This document shows positions 40,975 to 52,700 of a stretch of 64,000 nt of DNA, piece after piece. Every line of letters starts with the position of its first letter. Position 1 is the stretch's first letter. The notes beneath the pieces are model-generated. The model was not told where the DNA came from. It did not search any database and was given only the letters and a program-made list of their open reading frames with translations. Position numbers and translations under genes: made by a program. Source of the stretch: Arctopsyche grandis (lineage: Eukaryota > Arthropoda > Insecta > Trichoptera > Hydropsychidae); assembly GCF_051622035.1 (NCBI RefSeq), contig NC_135366.1:8401001-8465000 (forward strand). The letters are read 5' to 3'.

Positions 40975-42600
40975 GTTGACGGGCTGAAAACCAGACTGGT
41001 ACAAGTGACATTTAAAAAAAAGCTGGTTTAAAGACATGTCTAGCATGACGACCTCGGTAGGGAACTTCTCCTGTAAAAGGGTGGCCCGCTGCGAGCCATT
41101 CATTCTATGAATGATTTCCTTGGATCTACATAAGTAGAGTGACGCTACCTGATCGTTCCAACCAGGAACCACCTTAGATCTCTTGCCATTATTTGGATGC
41201 GAAGAAAACGATGTCGAAGCAGCATTTCTCAAAACACCTACAATTGAATGATAGAGGTCCTATGCTCAGTATCTTTGCATTTTCTGAAATTGCAGTTTTG
41301 AAAAGGTTTATCAAAGACAATACGATCCAAAAAGTTGATTATTTCTAGCGAATATGTAATTATGTCAGAAGGGTTGCGTGACGATAATTATGAGATGGTC
41401 TCGAACGATTCAGACCATTCCCAGCAGTTATAACTAGAGGTAGGATAGTCACAGTGCTATCCATTGTTCGGCAAACCTTTAACAATGCATTTACAACCTT
41501 TGAACAATACACGGCCCCCTCAGGCTCCGGTGACTAGTTATAACAAAAAGCGGGCGATGATCTGACCATCCTTAAAATCTTGAATGGATCCTAAAATTCC
41601 TTCAGATGTGATACAGTGATCCAACCAGCGTGAGGAGCCGTGTGCGTCACGTCAACATATGTAAATGTATTAGATGGAAGACACGCATAATTTTGAATCC
41701 TCAAATGATTTTCTTCACAAAATGATAGTAGTTCGTTCCAAACTAAAGAACCAGAATGAGCGTTAAAATCACCCACGACAATAAAATTCGAGCGACTATG
41801 TTCTTCAATAGCGGCGTTAAGAGGGCTGTACACCCGAAACCTTAATTTTGTTACCGTTCCTTTCTTCGATATATATATTGAGTGTATGAATATATTGAGT
41901 GAATGCGACAATATATATCAATATTGAGTGAATGCGATAGTTGCGCTTCGACCAGATAAAACGTATTTTAAATTGACAAAATCGAGGTTTCGTATTCTAC
42001 TATTTTCTCCTCCAAAACTGGACCAATTTTTAAAAAAATTTCATCATCGGTATGAGAAAGATACTTTCTGTGCATCTATCGGCGTATTTTTTTAAAAACC
42101 GACCGTTAAATAAGCACGCTGGACTCGTTTCGTGGGTGTAAAAAAGAGGCGATTTTATAGATTTTTGGCGGCTCCTAGCTCCTTTAAAAAATAATTAATC
42201 AAAAAAATAAAACGATAGATGCACCCCAATGGTGGATATCCATAACATATTAAAAAATAATTTCTCTAGTGGCATAATTGAGGAAGGGAGAAGTATAGTA
42301 CGTTTGTATGGACAAGGTGCAGCTGTCCAGCCCTCTTAACAATGCCCAAGAAAGTAGTAAAATCTTCAAAATTGTCTAGTTTCGCCGTCGGCATATAGAA
42401 TAAATAATTAACAACTCAATATCACCTTGCTAAAGTTTGATGCAAAGTAATCTCGGATTATGAAAGTCAATTTGGGAGGCTGCTAAAGATTTTTTATATA
42501 ACACCACTTCCAACTACAGTTCCATAACCGCTGTCAACTGCAGACTTAACAGTACCTTCAAATGATGGATGGAATCTACTCAAGTAAACAGTTACACATT
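40975..42600 (-). mobile_element. Non-LTR retrotransposon fragment with endonuclease domain
   Basis: Minus-strand pieces of a CR1/Jockey-like ORF2: from 42600 down, a degraded stretch; then (across a later MITE) NAAIEEHSRSNFIVVGDFNAHSG, the apurinic-type endonuclease GDFNAH core at 41911-41591; and, further down, VVPGWNDQVASL at 41232-41000, normally lying between endonuclease and reverse transcriptase. The frame is broken and the reverse transcriptase is absent. A block at 41430-41540 is the dispersed element also seen at 9.7 kb, inserted here. Confidence 0.65.
41821..42335. mobile_element. piggyBac-type MITE (TTAA target)
   Basis: Ends GAGGGCTGTACA and, reversed, GAGGGCTGGACA are inverted, flanked on both sides by TTAA (41817-41820, 42336-42339). 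Removing the unit with one TTAA rejoins the retrotransposon endonuclease frame (VNAAIEEH). No coding content. Confidence 0.7.
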
Positions 42601-42849
42601 CTATGATGAATGGAAATTTGAAAATCCGGCCTACACCCTTGACCCATTTTAGTAAAAAAATTCAAAATATGTAAAAAAAAAAAGAATGTGATGTGGGTAT
42701 TTCAATTAAAATCGTTGTTAATTAATAAAGATATATTTCATATTAATTTATATACATAAATATAATACAGTGAAACAAATGAAATTAATTAAATAGAACA
42801 ATAAACATTAACACATAAAATGAAAAATTAAATAATTAAAAGATATGTA

Positions 42850-43270
42850 TACACACGTTAAAAAATTCGGATGTGACCAACCCATGACTGTATCTATGTA
42901 TTTGAGGAATATAAGAAGGTCACAAAACAAAATTCGATAATTAAACATACACGTTCAAAAACGCCGGTTATGGGAGCGTTTTCGATACAAATTGAGTGCA
43001 AATGTGTGGAAAATTGCATAAGACAAAAGTTCCACTTCCGGTTGTCGGATTTTGTTCAATTCTTTTCAGTATTGTACACAATAAAATTCAAGAAGATTAA
43101 AATAATTTAAAAGGTCAAAATAAAATAATGGTTTTTATTTAAAAAAAAAAAATACTACTTCCGGTTTACGAATTCTGACCAAATCCTTATCAGCTCTAAT
43201 TTAGTTTGTACATAAAGAATACGAATATAAATTTTCAATATTTATGGTTTTACCATACAATATCATTATC
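42850..43270 (-). repeat. Dispersed spacer repeat with two ACTTCCGGT sites
   Basis: ATTCGGATGTGACCAACCCA, GATACAAATTGAGTGCAA, then exact ACTTCCGGT at 43034-43042 and 43157-43165. It is nearly the same as 46370-46820 and sits just downstream of copy D exon 4. Confidence 0.7.
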
Positions 43271-43326
43271 ATTATTCTAAAATATTATATAATTCTAGGT
43301 TAATTGAATGAAGATCAGAACTTTTA

Positions 43327-44124
43327 TTAGTGTTTCACTTTTTTTTTTAATTTCAATGGTACCATTTCACCAAGCATACGGCTGCAATAAGACAATCCCT
43401 TTTCCGAAAAAAATGCCAATATTAATTCCATCTTACGATAGAAAAAAGTACCCCCAAGAACTTTGCGTGCAAATAAGTCCAAATTTATGTCTGCTATTTT
43501 GTATTCACCCTAACAAAACAAAAATATATTTTAATGAAGTTAAAATATTATAGAGTGTTTAATACAATTTACCTTCGTGATAAAGCAATCTATGCTAATG
43601 CGAAATATTTTCTTTAGTACAGCTCCTAGAACAATGTCAGCACAAGGGTTTGATGTTGTCTTATTGAAAATAGGATTGATTTTACCATCGTGAATCATAT
43701 TAGTAACATACATTCCCTGAAATTTGTTTAGTATACGAGAACTTTGATTAAACAGAATATTGTCATGTATGGTTCATAAATACACATACAACTATATTTC
43801 CAAACCTTTTTTGAGTATTGACCTCTTTTTACAATAACTTTACCACCCAATATGTTTTGGTTGTTTTCATTAATCGTATTGTACAATTCATATTCATTAA
43901 GAAAAATGCTATTTTCGGGTAATGATAAGTTACATTTTTCAATTTTATTAATATGTATAGCATACGGACCCTGAAAATTTTACCATAATATATTACGACA
44001 CAGATCACTACGTTTAAAATAGCACTATATGTTTAATTATAATTATTACATAATCTCGCGGCTTGCAACTAATTGGCGAATATATCATCGACCATACAAT
44101 AAAATAAATAATATAACAGCACAT
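43327..44124 (-). CDS. Secreted MD-2/DUF1091-like family protein, copy D
   Basis: Exons 44124-44050, 43970-43806, 43716-43573 and 43509-43327 (75, 165, 144, 183 bp) give 188 aa without interruption. The signal peptide is MCCYIIYFIVWSMIYSPISC. The chain has GPYAIHINK, NEYELYNTINENNQNILGG, GKINPIFN, NPCADIVLGAVLKK, CFITKGEYKIADINLDLFAR and YRKMELILAFF with SYC. The last codon pair changed from CAA-TAA to a single TAA, so the protein is one residue shorter at the C-terminus than its sisters. All introns are short (72-90 bp apart from small differences), so this is the least disturbed member. Its intron 2 keeps the empty target site of the Tc1 insertion seen in copy B. Confidence 0.83.
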
Positions 44125-44196
44125 CTTTAAAAGTTGTGTATAATGAAATCCAAATATGTATCCGATGGGAGCAATAAAATAAATTGGAAGTTAGGT

Positions 44197-44211
44197 TTAT
44201 CAGTAATCTGC
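44197..44211 (-). promoter_or_regulatory. Conserved upstream motif of copy D
   Basis: TTATCAGTAATCTGC, 73 bp upstream of the copy D ATG. Confidence 0.55.
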
Positions 44212-44514
44212 CATGAAACTAGGCAAAACCATTTGATTTAATTGATATAAATCAAAATTAAATTATAGTGATTAAGAATAGATCAGTGGTTGCATAATTG
44301 ATCCTATAAAAAATTACCACGGCTGCACCATTTTTACTTTATTTTCTTTCTTGTGAAATAATACTTATATTTATTACACAAAAAATTGGGTCAATCGCTT
44401 CAATCAAGGGGCTAAATTTTACAATTTCAGAAACAAAATATTCCTCTTATTCAATATGTTTAGTAATAATGGAAGAATTTATTTTTTTTTATGTTTATGT
44501 TTGATAAGTTTTCC

Positions 44515-44810
44515 GCTATATTTACTTTATCTATGTACGTAGTAACAATAGATGAAGTTTTGTGATTATGCGAAAATTCGGACTCCAGATTTTGACTGTT
44601 TTGAACTCAGAATCGATCACTGATCACGATTTCATGATCTTGAATAAATGTGTGTGAGTCTTGTGTATTTTGGGGATTTTTTGAACACCGTTAGTCCTAT
44701 CGAACTGAAACTTTGTATCGGTAACTGATATTCTTATCAATATAACGTAATAAAGTTAACTGGAAATGGTTCCTCTCTTTATAGGTGTCCTTAATACCAA
44801 ATAATTGAAG
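44515..44810 (+). repeat. Dispersed spacer repeat, partial
   Basis: GTAGTAACAATAGATGAAGT through CTGGAAATGGTTCC, running directly into the exon 4 remnant of copy E, the same arrangement as at 38300-38590. Confidence 0.55.
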
Positions 44811-44819
44811 GGAGATCAG

Positions 44820-44968
44820 AACGTTTATTGGTGTTGCACTTTTTTTTATATTAATGTTACCGTTTCACCAAGGATACGATTGCAATAAGGCAATCCCTTC
44901 TCTGAAAAAAATGCGAATATTAATTCCATCTGACGATAGAAAAAAGAGCCCCTAAGTACTTTGCGTGC
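44820..44968 (-). pseudogene. Secreted MD-2/DUF1091-like family, copy E (exon 4 fragment)
   Basis: Only the last two thirds of exon 4 remain: minus-strand GSFFYRQMELIFAFFSEKGL, PYCNRILGETVTLI, then a premature TAA. The fragment is cut off exactly where a palindrome with TTTTCCGGGAACCG begins. No exon 1-3 is nearby. Confidence 0.75.
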
Positions 44969-44982
44969 TTTTCCGGGAACCG

Positions 44983-45084
44983 TTCTAGCCACCTGAAACG
45001 ACTTACATATGTGCTAGCCTCCTGAACCCATCATTTATGATGTGTTCAGGAGGCTAGAACATAAGTCGTTTCAGGTGGCTAGAA
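44983..45084. repeat. Perfect-stem palindrome
   Basis: TTCTAGCCACCTGAAACGAC ... GTCGTTTCAGGTGGCTAGAA, with an inner second stem CTAGCCTCCTGAA / TTCAGGAGGCTAG. A short relative (GGTTCAGGTGGCTAGAGC) is in the unclassified block near 32148. Confidence 0.7.
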
Positions 45085-45169
45085 CATATAATAAGTTCCA
45101 CTATATGTACATTCAAATATGGATATGATTTTTAGAATTTCTAAACTTAATGTATTTAAAATCTTTTTT

Positions 45170-45425
45170 ATGAATAACGCTACCTGATCGTTCCAATCAG
45201 GAACCACCTTAAACCTCCTGCCATTATTTTGATGCGATGGTGACGAAAACGATGTCGAAGCAGCATTTCTCAAAACACCTACAATTGAATGATAGAGGTA
45301 ATTAATGGAAGCTCATTATCTGTGCATTTTCTGAAATTGCAGTTTTGAAGAGTTTTATCAAAGACAATACGATCCAAAGAGTTAATTATTTCTAGCGAAT
45401 ATGTAATTATGTCAGAAGGGAATTT
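45170..45425 (-). mobile_element. Second copy of non-LTR retrotransposon fragment
   Basis: The minus strand reads VVPDWNDQVAL after MRNAASTSFSSPSHQNNGRR, closely like 41000-41232; downstream text through TAATTATGTCAGAAGG is shared. Truncated and dead. Confidence 0.6.
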
Positions 45426-45429
45426 TCAG

Positions 45430-46820
45430 CTTGATACGCTCAGGGGTGTGGACAGAGTAGTGGGCACAACATTTTTGACCTTTCTAAGAGGAAAAAATTC
45501 CACTTCCGATTTATAATTATTTTTTTTATTTTCATCTCATTGATACAAGAATTAAATTTGAATTTTTCGTGACGAGCGCACAGGTTTAAGGGGTCGAAAA
45601 AAATAGTGGAAGAAAAATCAAACAAGAGTAAACTGCCACTTTCCGTTGACGGATGCTTACCAAATTTTACAAATAACTTACATAGTATTAAGCTTAAACC
45701 TCTAGATATGAAATTTCAGTTCAATAAACCAAAAGGTTTCTCATGAAAACATAAACCTCGATTCTCTAGAGTAAAAGTACTACTTCCGGTTCAGATAAAA
45801 ATATTTAAAAAATATAAGGTTATAAAAAATATTATTTCTATTACATGTAAAAAATTTTCAGTCCGATTCAGTAGACGGTTTGGGAGATAATTGAATTCAA
45901 AAACTTAAAAAAAGAGGATACCTATAAGGGGAGGTACCATTTCCGGTCAACTTAAAAATTTACGTCGTGTCGATTAAAATTTCAGTATCCGATACTAAGT
46001 TTCAGTTCGATAGGACTAACGGTGTTTAAAAAATCCCCAAAATACACAGACACACACACACATACACATTTTTTATATATCATGAAAACGTGACCAGTGA
46101 TCGATTCTGAGTTCGAATCATTCAAAATATCGAGTTCGAATTTTCGCACGATCACAAAACTTTATCAATTGTTACTACGTACATAGATAAAGTAAAAAAA
46201 TAAAGTGATGTGGGTATTTCAATTAAAATCGTTGCTAATTAATAAAGATATATTTCATATTAATTTATATACATAAATACAATACAGTGAAACAAATGAA
46301 ATTAATTAAATACAACAATAAACAATAACACATAAAATGAAAAATTAAATAAATAAAAGATATGTATACACACGTTGAAAAATTCGGATGTGACCAACCC
46401 ATGACTTTATCTATGTATTTGAGGAATATAAGAAGGTCACAAAAAAAATTCAATAATTAAACATACAAGTTCAAAAACGCGTTATGGGAGCGTTTTCGAT
46501 ACAAATTGAGCGCAAATGTATGGAAAATTGCACAAGACAAAAGTTCCACTTCCGGTTGTCAGATTTTGTTCAATTCTTTTCAGTATTGTACACAATAAAA
46601 TTAGAGAAGATTAAAATAATTTAAAAGGTCAACATAAAATAATGAAATATTGTTTAAAAAAAAAAATACTACTTCCGGTTTACGAATTCTGGTCAAAAAA
46701 TTATCAGCTCTATCTAAGTTACTACATAAAGAATACAAATATAAATTTTCAATATTTATCTACTATTTCGTTATACTTCTATTACTGATAAATGGTTTTA
46801 TTATACAATATCATTATCAT
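45430..46820 (-). repeat. Long dispersed spacer repeat, two minus units
   Basis: 45430-46200 and 46370-46820 carry the repeat in reverse orientation: phrases such as GGTACCATTTCCGGTCAACT, CGATTCTCTAGAGTAAAAGT and exact ACTTCCGGT at 45782-45790, 46548-46556 and 46671-46679. Several other near matches (ACTTCCGAT, CTTTCCGTTG) stand at comparable places. No coding frame. Confidence 0.7.
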
Positions 46821-46868
46821 TATTCTAAAATATTACATAATAGGTTGATTGAATGAAGATCAGAACTT

Positions 46869-47818
46869 TTATTGGTGTTTTACTTTTTTTTTTAATATCA
46901 ATGGTACCGATTCACTTAGGATACGGTTGCAATAACACAATCCGTTTTCCGAAAAAAAAGCTAATATTAAATCCGTCTGACGATAGAAAAAAGAGCCTCC
47001 AAGTACTTTGCGTGCAAAGAAGTCCAAATTTATGTCTGTTATTTTGTATTCACCCTTACAAAACAAAAATATATTTTAATGAAGTTTAAATACTATAGTG
47101 TTTAATATAATTTCGTTTCGTTTTCGTTCTCCAGCTATTGCGTGGTAATACGTCATGCCCGTTGTTGCTGGAACAGTTGGGACTTTATGTCCCTAATAAT
47201 TATGTGCGTGGTAGACATCATCATTTAATGGTTGTACCTGCTGCTCGCACAGTTCTTTTTCGAATGGCTCCTATTCCAAGAGCTATTCGACTTCTCAATG
47301 AAATCGTTGCTGCTGTCCCTGAATGTGATATTTTCCACCTTGGGGAGCGTAGATTGTCGGATATTATCTTAACATATTTATCTGGTAACCTGCGCTCATC
47401 ATTACTTTCTTAATTTGAATGTGATGAATGAGTGGAATCTTAATCTACTCTCTTCCATTTGGGCCTCGCTGTGATTTTATTTTTTATTCATATTTTGTTT
47501 TATTTTATTTTATTTTTTCTTTCTCTTTTGTACATTTTTATATACTATTTTAATTTTGATCAGTGTAAACAAAGAATGGGATTTATGGATTTTATTTTTA
47601 ATTTTTACACTTTTGTTATTTTTTTTTTCTCTCTGAATGATGTATTATTTTCCTTTTGTTACTTTTTTTGTAATTTTATTTTACCATGTTTTCTGCTTTT
47701 GCTTTTTTCCTTTATTTACAGTTTACTTGTTTTTATATCATGTTTTTATATATTTTTCAAATGTAGGCCATTGTGGCGCATTAGGTTCTTCCTGTAATGC
47801 CACAATGGTCCAAAACTA

Positions 47819-47858
<40 letters not shown>

Positions 47859-48813
47859 ATTTACCTTCTTGATAAAGCATTCTTTGCTAATGCGAAATAC
47901 TTGCTTTAGTATAGCTCCTAGAACAATGTCAGCACAAGGATTTGTTGTTGTCTTATTGAAAATAGGATTGATTTTACCATTGTGAATCATAGTAGTAACA
48001 TACATTCCCTGAAATTTATTTAGTATACGAGAACTTTAATAGAACAGAATGTTTTCGGGTATGGTACATAGCTACACACACATATATTTTTCCAAACCTT
48101 TTTCACGTATTGATCTCTTTTTACAATAACTTTACCACCGAATATGTTTTGGTTGTTTTCGTTAATCGTATTGTGCAATTCATATTCATTAAAATCAAGG
48201 TTGTTTGCGGGCAATGATAAGTTACATTTTTCAATTTTATTAATATGTATAGCATACGGACCCTGAAAATTTTACCATAATATATTACGACATCGATCAC
48301 TCAGTTTAAATAACACTATATGTTTAAACGGGTCTACGTGACGAGCCGGAATGTTAAATTACCGAAAACGCAAATACCGGAAGGCAAAGATCGAAAATCG
48401 AAAGATCTTAAGTGGAAAGATCAAAAAGAAAGGGTGCATGGTAAACGGTACATACTCACTTAATTTGCGCGAGCGGGATACAACAGGAACAAGAGGAACA
48501 AGCTTTTCCTCCCGTATTCTGCGCGCGCACATTAATACGGGTGGAAAAGCCTGTTCCTCTTGTTCCTGTTGTATCCTGCTCGCGCAAATTAAGTGAGTAT
48601 GTACCGTTTAAAATGCACCCTTTTTTTATCTTTCGACTTAAGATCTTTCGATTTTCGATATTTGCCTTCCGATATTTGCGTTTTCGCTAATTTAACATTC
48701 CGGCTCGTCGCGGAGACCGGTTTAAACATAATTATTACGTAATTTTGGGATTTGCAACTAATTGGCGAATATAATATCGACCATACAATCAAATAAATAA
48801 TACAACAGGACAT
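46869..48813 (-). CDS. Secreted MD-2/DUF1091-like family protein, copy F
   Basis: Exons 48813-48739, 48262-48098, 48008-47865 and 47054-46869 (75, 165, 144, 186 bp) give an uninterrupted 189-aa protein. The signal peptide is MSCCIIYLIVWSILYSPISC. The chain has GPYAIHINK, NEYELHNTINENNQNIFGG, VKRDQYVKK, GKINPIFNK, NPCADIVLGAILKQVFRIS, CFIKKGEYKITDINLDFFAR, YRQTDLILAFF and CYC. Two transposable insertions enlarged its introns: a foldback in intron 1 and a truncated non-LTR element in intron 3, right next to the donor of exon 3. The exons remain open in spite of these. Confidence 0.82.
47114..47860 (+). mobile_element. 5'-truncated non-LTR retrotransposon (Jockey/CR1-like) in intron 3 of copy F
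   Basis: Codes the last part of an ORF2: LLEQLGLYVPNNYVRGRHHH, then LMVVPAARTVLFRMAPIPRA and IRLLNEI, to a stop at 47411-47413. A T-rich 3'UTR follows, then a hairpin (CCATTGTGGC ... GCCACAATGG) at about 47768-47810 and an (AAAT)n tail. The same 3' end occurs at 10.5 and 19.7 kb. Flanks show a short AT-rich duplication (ATAATTT / ATAAATTT). Confidence 0.75.
48328..48721. mobile_element. 394-bp foldback element (TTAA-flanked) in intron 1 of copy F
   Basis: A near-perfect palindrome: ends ACGGGTCTACGTGACGAGCC and (reversed) ACCGGTCTCCGCGACGAGCC, with TTAA on both sides (48324-48327, 48722-48725). The centre holds GCGCGAGCGGGATACA in inverted pairs, the same motif as in the 10.3-kb MITE. Confidence 0.72.
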
Positions 48814-48885
48814 CTTTGAAAGCTGTGTATAATGAAATCCAAATATGTATCCGATGGGAGCAATAACATAAATTGGAAGGTAGGT

Positions 48886-48900
48886 TTATCAGTAATCTGC
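48886..48900 (-). promoter_or_regulatory. Conserved upstream motif of copy F
   Basis: TTATCAGTAATCTGC, 73 bp upstream of the copy F ATG. Confidence 0.55.
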
Positions 48901-49099
48901 CAGATAACTATGCAAACCAATTTGATTTAATTTATATAAATCAAAATTAAACTATAGTGATTAAGAATAGATCAGTTGTTGCAATATTGGCGTCAATCAA
49001 GTATGTATGTATATGTACTATAGAAATTTACCATGGCTGTACCAAATTTTTCTTCATTGTGAAATACCACTAACATATTTTTTTTTTTATTTTACATAC

Positions 49100-49526
49100 A
49101 TATATACCAGGAAGGCCTTACAGGTAAATCCCAATGCGCCTTCCTGGCCAATTACAATTACAAAATGCAGCATTTTTATTACAAGTCGTTGAATTACGAG
49201 ACACCGAAAAACTCGCAAATTAACGAGACATCTATGAATTGTACATAAATTTTATTGTACATTAATCATACATCAAATAGTGGTGACATAGTAGGTAGGA
49301 AGGATTTTTAGTCAGTTTTTTTTCCGGGAACCGTTTCAACAATGAAATCAGAGAAAATTGGCAAACTCTGATAGGAAACGATCAACCTGGAGTCACAAAT
49401 CCAGGTCTGACCAACAGCATACTCTGAAAAATACATTTTTTTCATTCGAAGCCCGGGCCAGGTATCGAACCCCGGTGCCTCTCGACGCTAAGCAGAAGCT
49501 TAACGATCGAGCTATGCTGCTGGTTA
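49100..49526 (-). mobile_element. tRNA-derived SINE
   Basis: On the minus strand the head, from about 49525, reads AACCAGCAGCATAGCTCGAT and later GGGGTTCGATACC, i.e. an A-box-like and a good B-box (GGTTCGANNCC) of an RNA polymerase III promoter. The body continues for about 400 bp past CCAGGTTGATCGTTTCC and GGTTCCCGGAAAAAAAAC. The head is not a clean tRNA cloverleaf, so it is a SINE rather than a gene. Confidence 0.55.
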
Positions 49527-49709
49527 TATATATATTACACAAAAAATTGTTTATTACACAAAAAATTGGGGTCAATCACTTCAATCAAGGGGTTAAGTTT
49601 TACAATTTCAGAAAGAAAATATTCCTCTTATTCAATATGTTTAGTAATAATGGAAGAATTTTTTTTATGTTTATATTTGATAAGTTTTCCGCTATATTTT
49701 TACTTTATC

Positions 49710-52700
49710 CATGTACATACGTAGTAACAATAGATGAAGTTTTGTGATCATGCAAAAATTCGAACTCGAGATTTTGACTGTTTCGAACTCAGAATCGATC
49801 ACTGATCATGTTTTCATCTTGAATAAGTGTGTGTTTCTGTGTATTTTGGGGATTTTTTGAACACCGTTAGTCCTATCAGACTGAAACTTAGTATCATTTG
49901 CCGACATTCTTATCGATACGTTATTTTTTTCAATTTTTTAAGTTTACTGGAAATGGTACCTCCCTTTACAGGTGTCCTCTCTTTTTACTAAGGCTTCCAG
50001 TGCCGTGAATCCCAGTGCTGAAACCAGCCTGAATACCGGGATTACGGTGCTGGCAGAAATTTCTTTAAAAACATTATTTTTACAAAAATAATATGGAAAA
50101 CAACATTATATAATGAACAATGGTGGGATGAGCAATGACAGTCATACTCCATTTGTTTGCCACCCTTTTCGGCGCCGGCTTGCCGTTTCCACGAAATGGT
50201 ATGAACGGCCTGTATTGTGTCGCAGATATTGTGCTCAACCGCAATGATATTTCAAGCATATTTTAACTGATTCGAATTCAGTATCGACCACTGATCACGT
50301 TTTCATGATCTAGAAAAAAACTGTCTGTTTCTGTGTGAGTGTCTGTATGTTTATTGTTAGTCAGTGTCTTTTGGGGATTTTTTGAACACTGTTCGTCCTA
50401 TTGAACTGAAACTTAGTATTGGTTTCTGAAATTTTTATCGATACACCGTAATTTTTTTCAAATTATTAAGTTGACCGGAAATGGTACCTCCCCTTATAGG
50501 TGTCCTCTTTCTTTTTAAGTTTTTGAATTAAATTATCTCCCAAACCACTCATCAAATCGGACTGAAATTTCTTACTTGTAATAGAAATTATTAATATTAT
50601 ACCCCAATATTTTTTCCTAAATCGAAAGTAGTACTTTTAATTTAGAGAATCAAGGTTTTTTATGTGTTTCTAAGAATTATTTTAATTTATTGAACTGAAA
50701 TTTTACCAAGCTATGTATAAAAATTGGTAAGAATCCGTCGGCCAGAAGTGGCAGTGTACCCTTGTTCAATTTTTTCTTCCACTATTTTTTTCGACCCCTT
50801 TAACATGTGTGTGCTCTTCACGTAAAAATTCAAGTATAATTGTTGTATAAATGTGATGAAAAAAAAAATCACTAAATATAATAAACCGAAAGCGGGATTT
50901 TTCCTCTTAGAAAATAAAAATGTTGTGACAACGATTATTTCCAGGCCCTGAACATATTTAGCTGAAATTTTATATTTGTATTATTTTTGTACTAACATAG
51001 AGTTGATAAGGTTTTGGTCGGAATTCGTTAGCCGGAAGTAGAACTTTAGTCTTCTGTAAGTTTTCCTACATTTGTGTTCAATTTGTATTGAAAATGCTCA
51101 TTGCCGGTATGTGCGAACGTGTATGTACATACATACATATGTTCGATTATCGAATTTTGTTTTTTTATCTCCCTTATATTCCTCAAATACATAGATAAAG
51201 TCGTAGGTTGGTCACATCCGAATTTTTTATATTAGGTGGATTTTTTCGATGAATAATTTCTACACGGTACAAACTATTTGTAAAAAACGAATCAATGAAT
51301 CAAAGCGATGTTTTTTACTTTATTTAATTACATTTTCGAATGAGTTTTATTTAATCTTAGAAATTTATGGATGCGAACCTAAAATTTAAAGAATGTAGCC
51401 AAACTTCCAAAATTAGTACGCCAATAATGGGAGTATTTTTTGCGTGAAACATCGTAAGAGTTTGCAAAATGCAATTGAACGTTTTTGAAATATGAAAACA
51501 TGCAATTGAACATTTTTTTCATATATATTTGAAATCCCGGTGCTAGCACCGGGATCCCGGGATCGGAAATTCCCAGCACCGCAATCCCGGTGCTGAAGTA
51601 ACCTTCCGGAATTGGAAGCACTATTTTTTACTAACCTCTTTTACGTTTCACTTACGATTATTAAGTTTTTGAATCCAATTATCTCCCAAACCGCTAATTG
51701 AATCAGACTGAAATTTTTTTACATGTAATAGAAATTATAAATTTTATACCCTAATATTTTTTGAATACATACACCTCAACCGGATTTAGTACTTTTAACC
51801 TAGAGAATCGAGGTTTTTTATTTTTTATTACAGAAACTTTTTGATTTATTCAATTGGAATTACATATCTAGAAGTTCAAGCTTAATACCAAGATATGTAT
51901 AAAATTTAGTAAGCATCCGTCAACCGGAAGTGGCAGTTTACTTTTTTTCGATTTTTCTTCCACTATTTTTTTCAACCCTTTAAACATGTGTGTTCTTCAT
52001 GAAAAAATTAAAGTATAATTCGTTTATCAATGTGATGAAAATAAAAAAAATCACTGCACATGCGATGTTTTCCTCAGAAAGTTTAAAAATGTTGTGACCA
52101 CGATTCTGTCCACACCCCTGAACATAACAAGTCGAAAATTTATATTTGTATTCTTTATGTACAAACTTACGTAAATCTGATAAGGTTTTGATCAGAATTG
52201 TAAACCGGAAGTAGTATTTTTTTTTAAACATATTTCATTATTTTATTTTGACCTTTTATATATTTTTATTTTCTTGATATGTATATAATATTTATAGTGA
52301 TTTTAAGTAATAAAAAAATTTCAAACAAAATCAGACAACCAGAAGTAGAACTTGCCTTGTGTAAGTTTCCCTACATTTGCGCTCAATTTGTATCGAAAAT
52401 GCTTTCATAACCAGTATTTTTTTTATTTTTAAATGCTTTTTATTATTACAAAATTATGTTCACAATACATCTTATATATATATTTTAATAGCTACTGATG
52501 TACTGATCATTTTCTATTTTTCAATTTAATTTAATTTGGTTAGTAATCAGAGTATTATATTATTCTAATGTTAATCTACAGCATAATAGGAAAAGAGCTC
52601 AAAAACCTATTTCATAACCGGTATGTGTGAACGTGTATGTATGTTTAATTATCGAATTTTGTTTTGTGACCTTCTTATATTCCTCAAATACATAATTAAG

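Noticed and set aside
43308-43553. Plus-strand frames at 35458, 43308 and 46853 starting MKIRTFIG/MKIRNFIG that look like a secreted peptide family
   Set aside because: They are the antisense of exon 4 of the minus-strand four-exon genes. Splice sites, phase-0 exons and conserved Cys support the minus strand; the plus frames vary at their 3' ends.
49430-49526. Possible tRNA gene on the minus strand
   Set aside because: The B-box is good, but no clean acceptor and anticodon stems can be drawn, and a long non-tRNA body follows; a SINE fits better.
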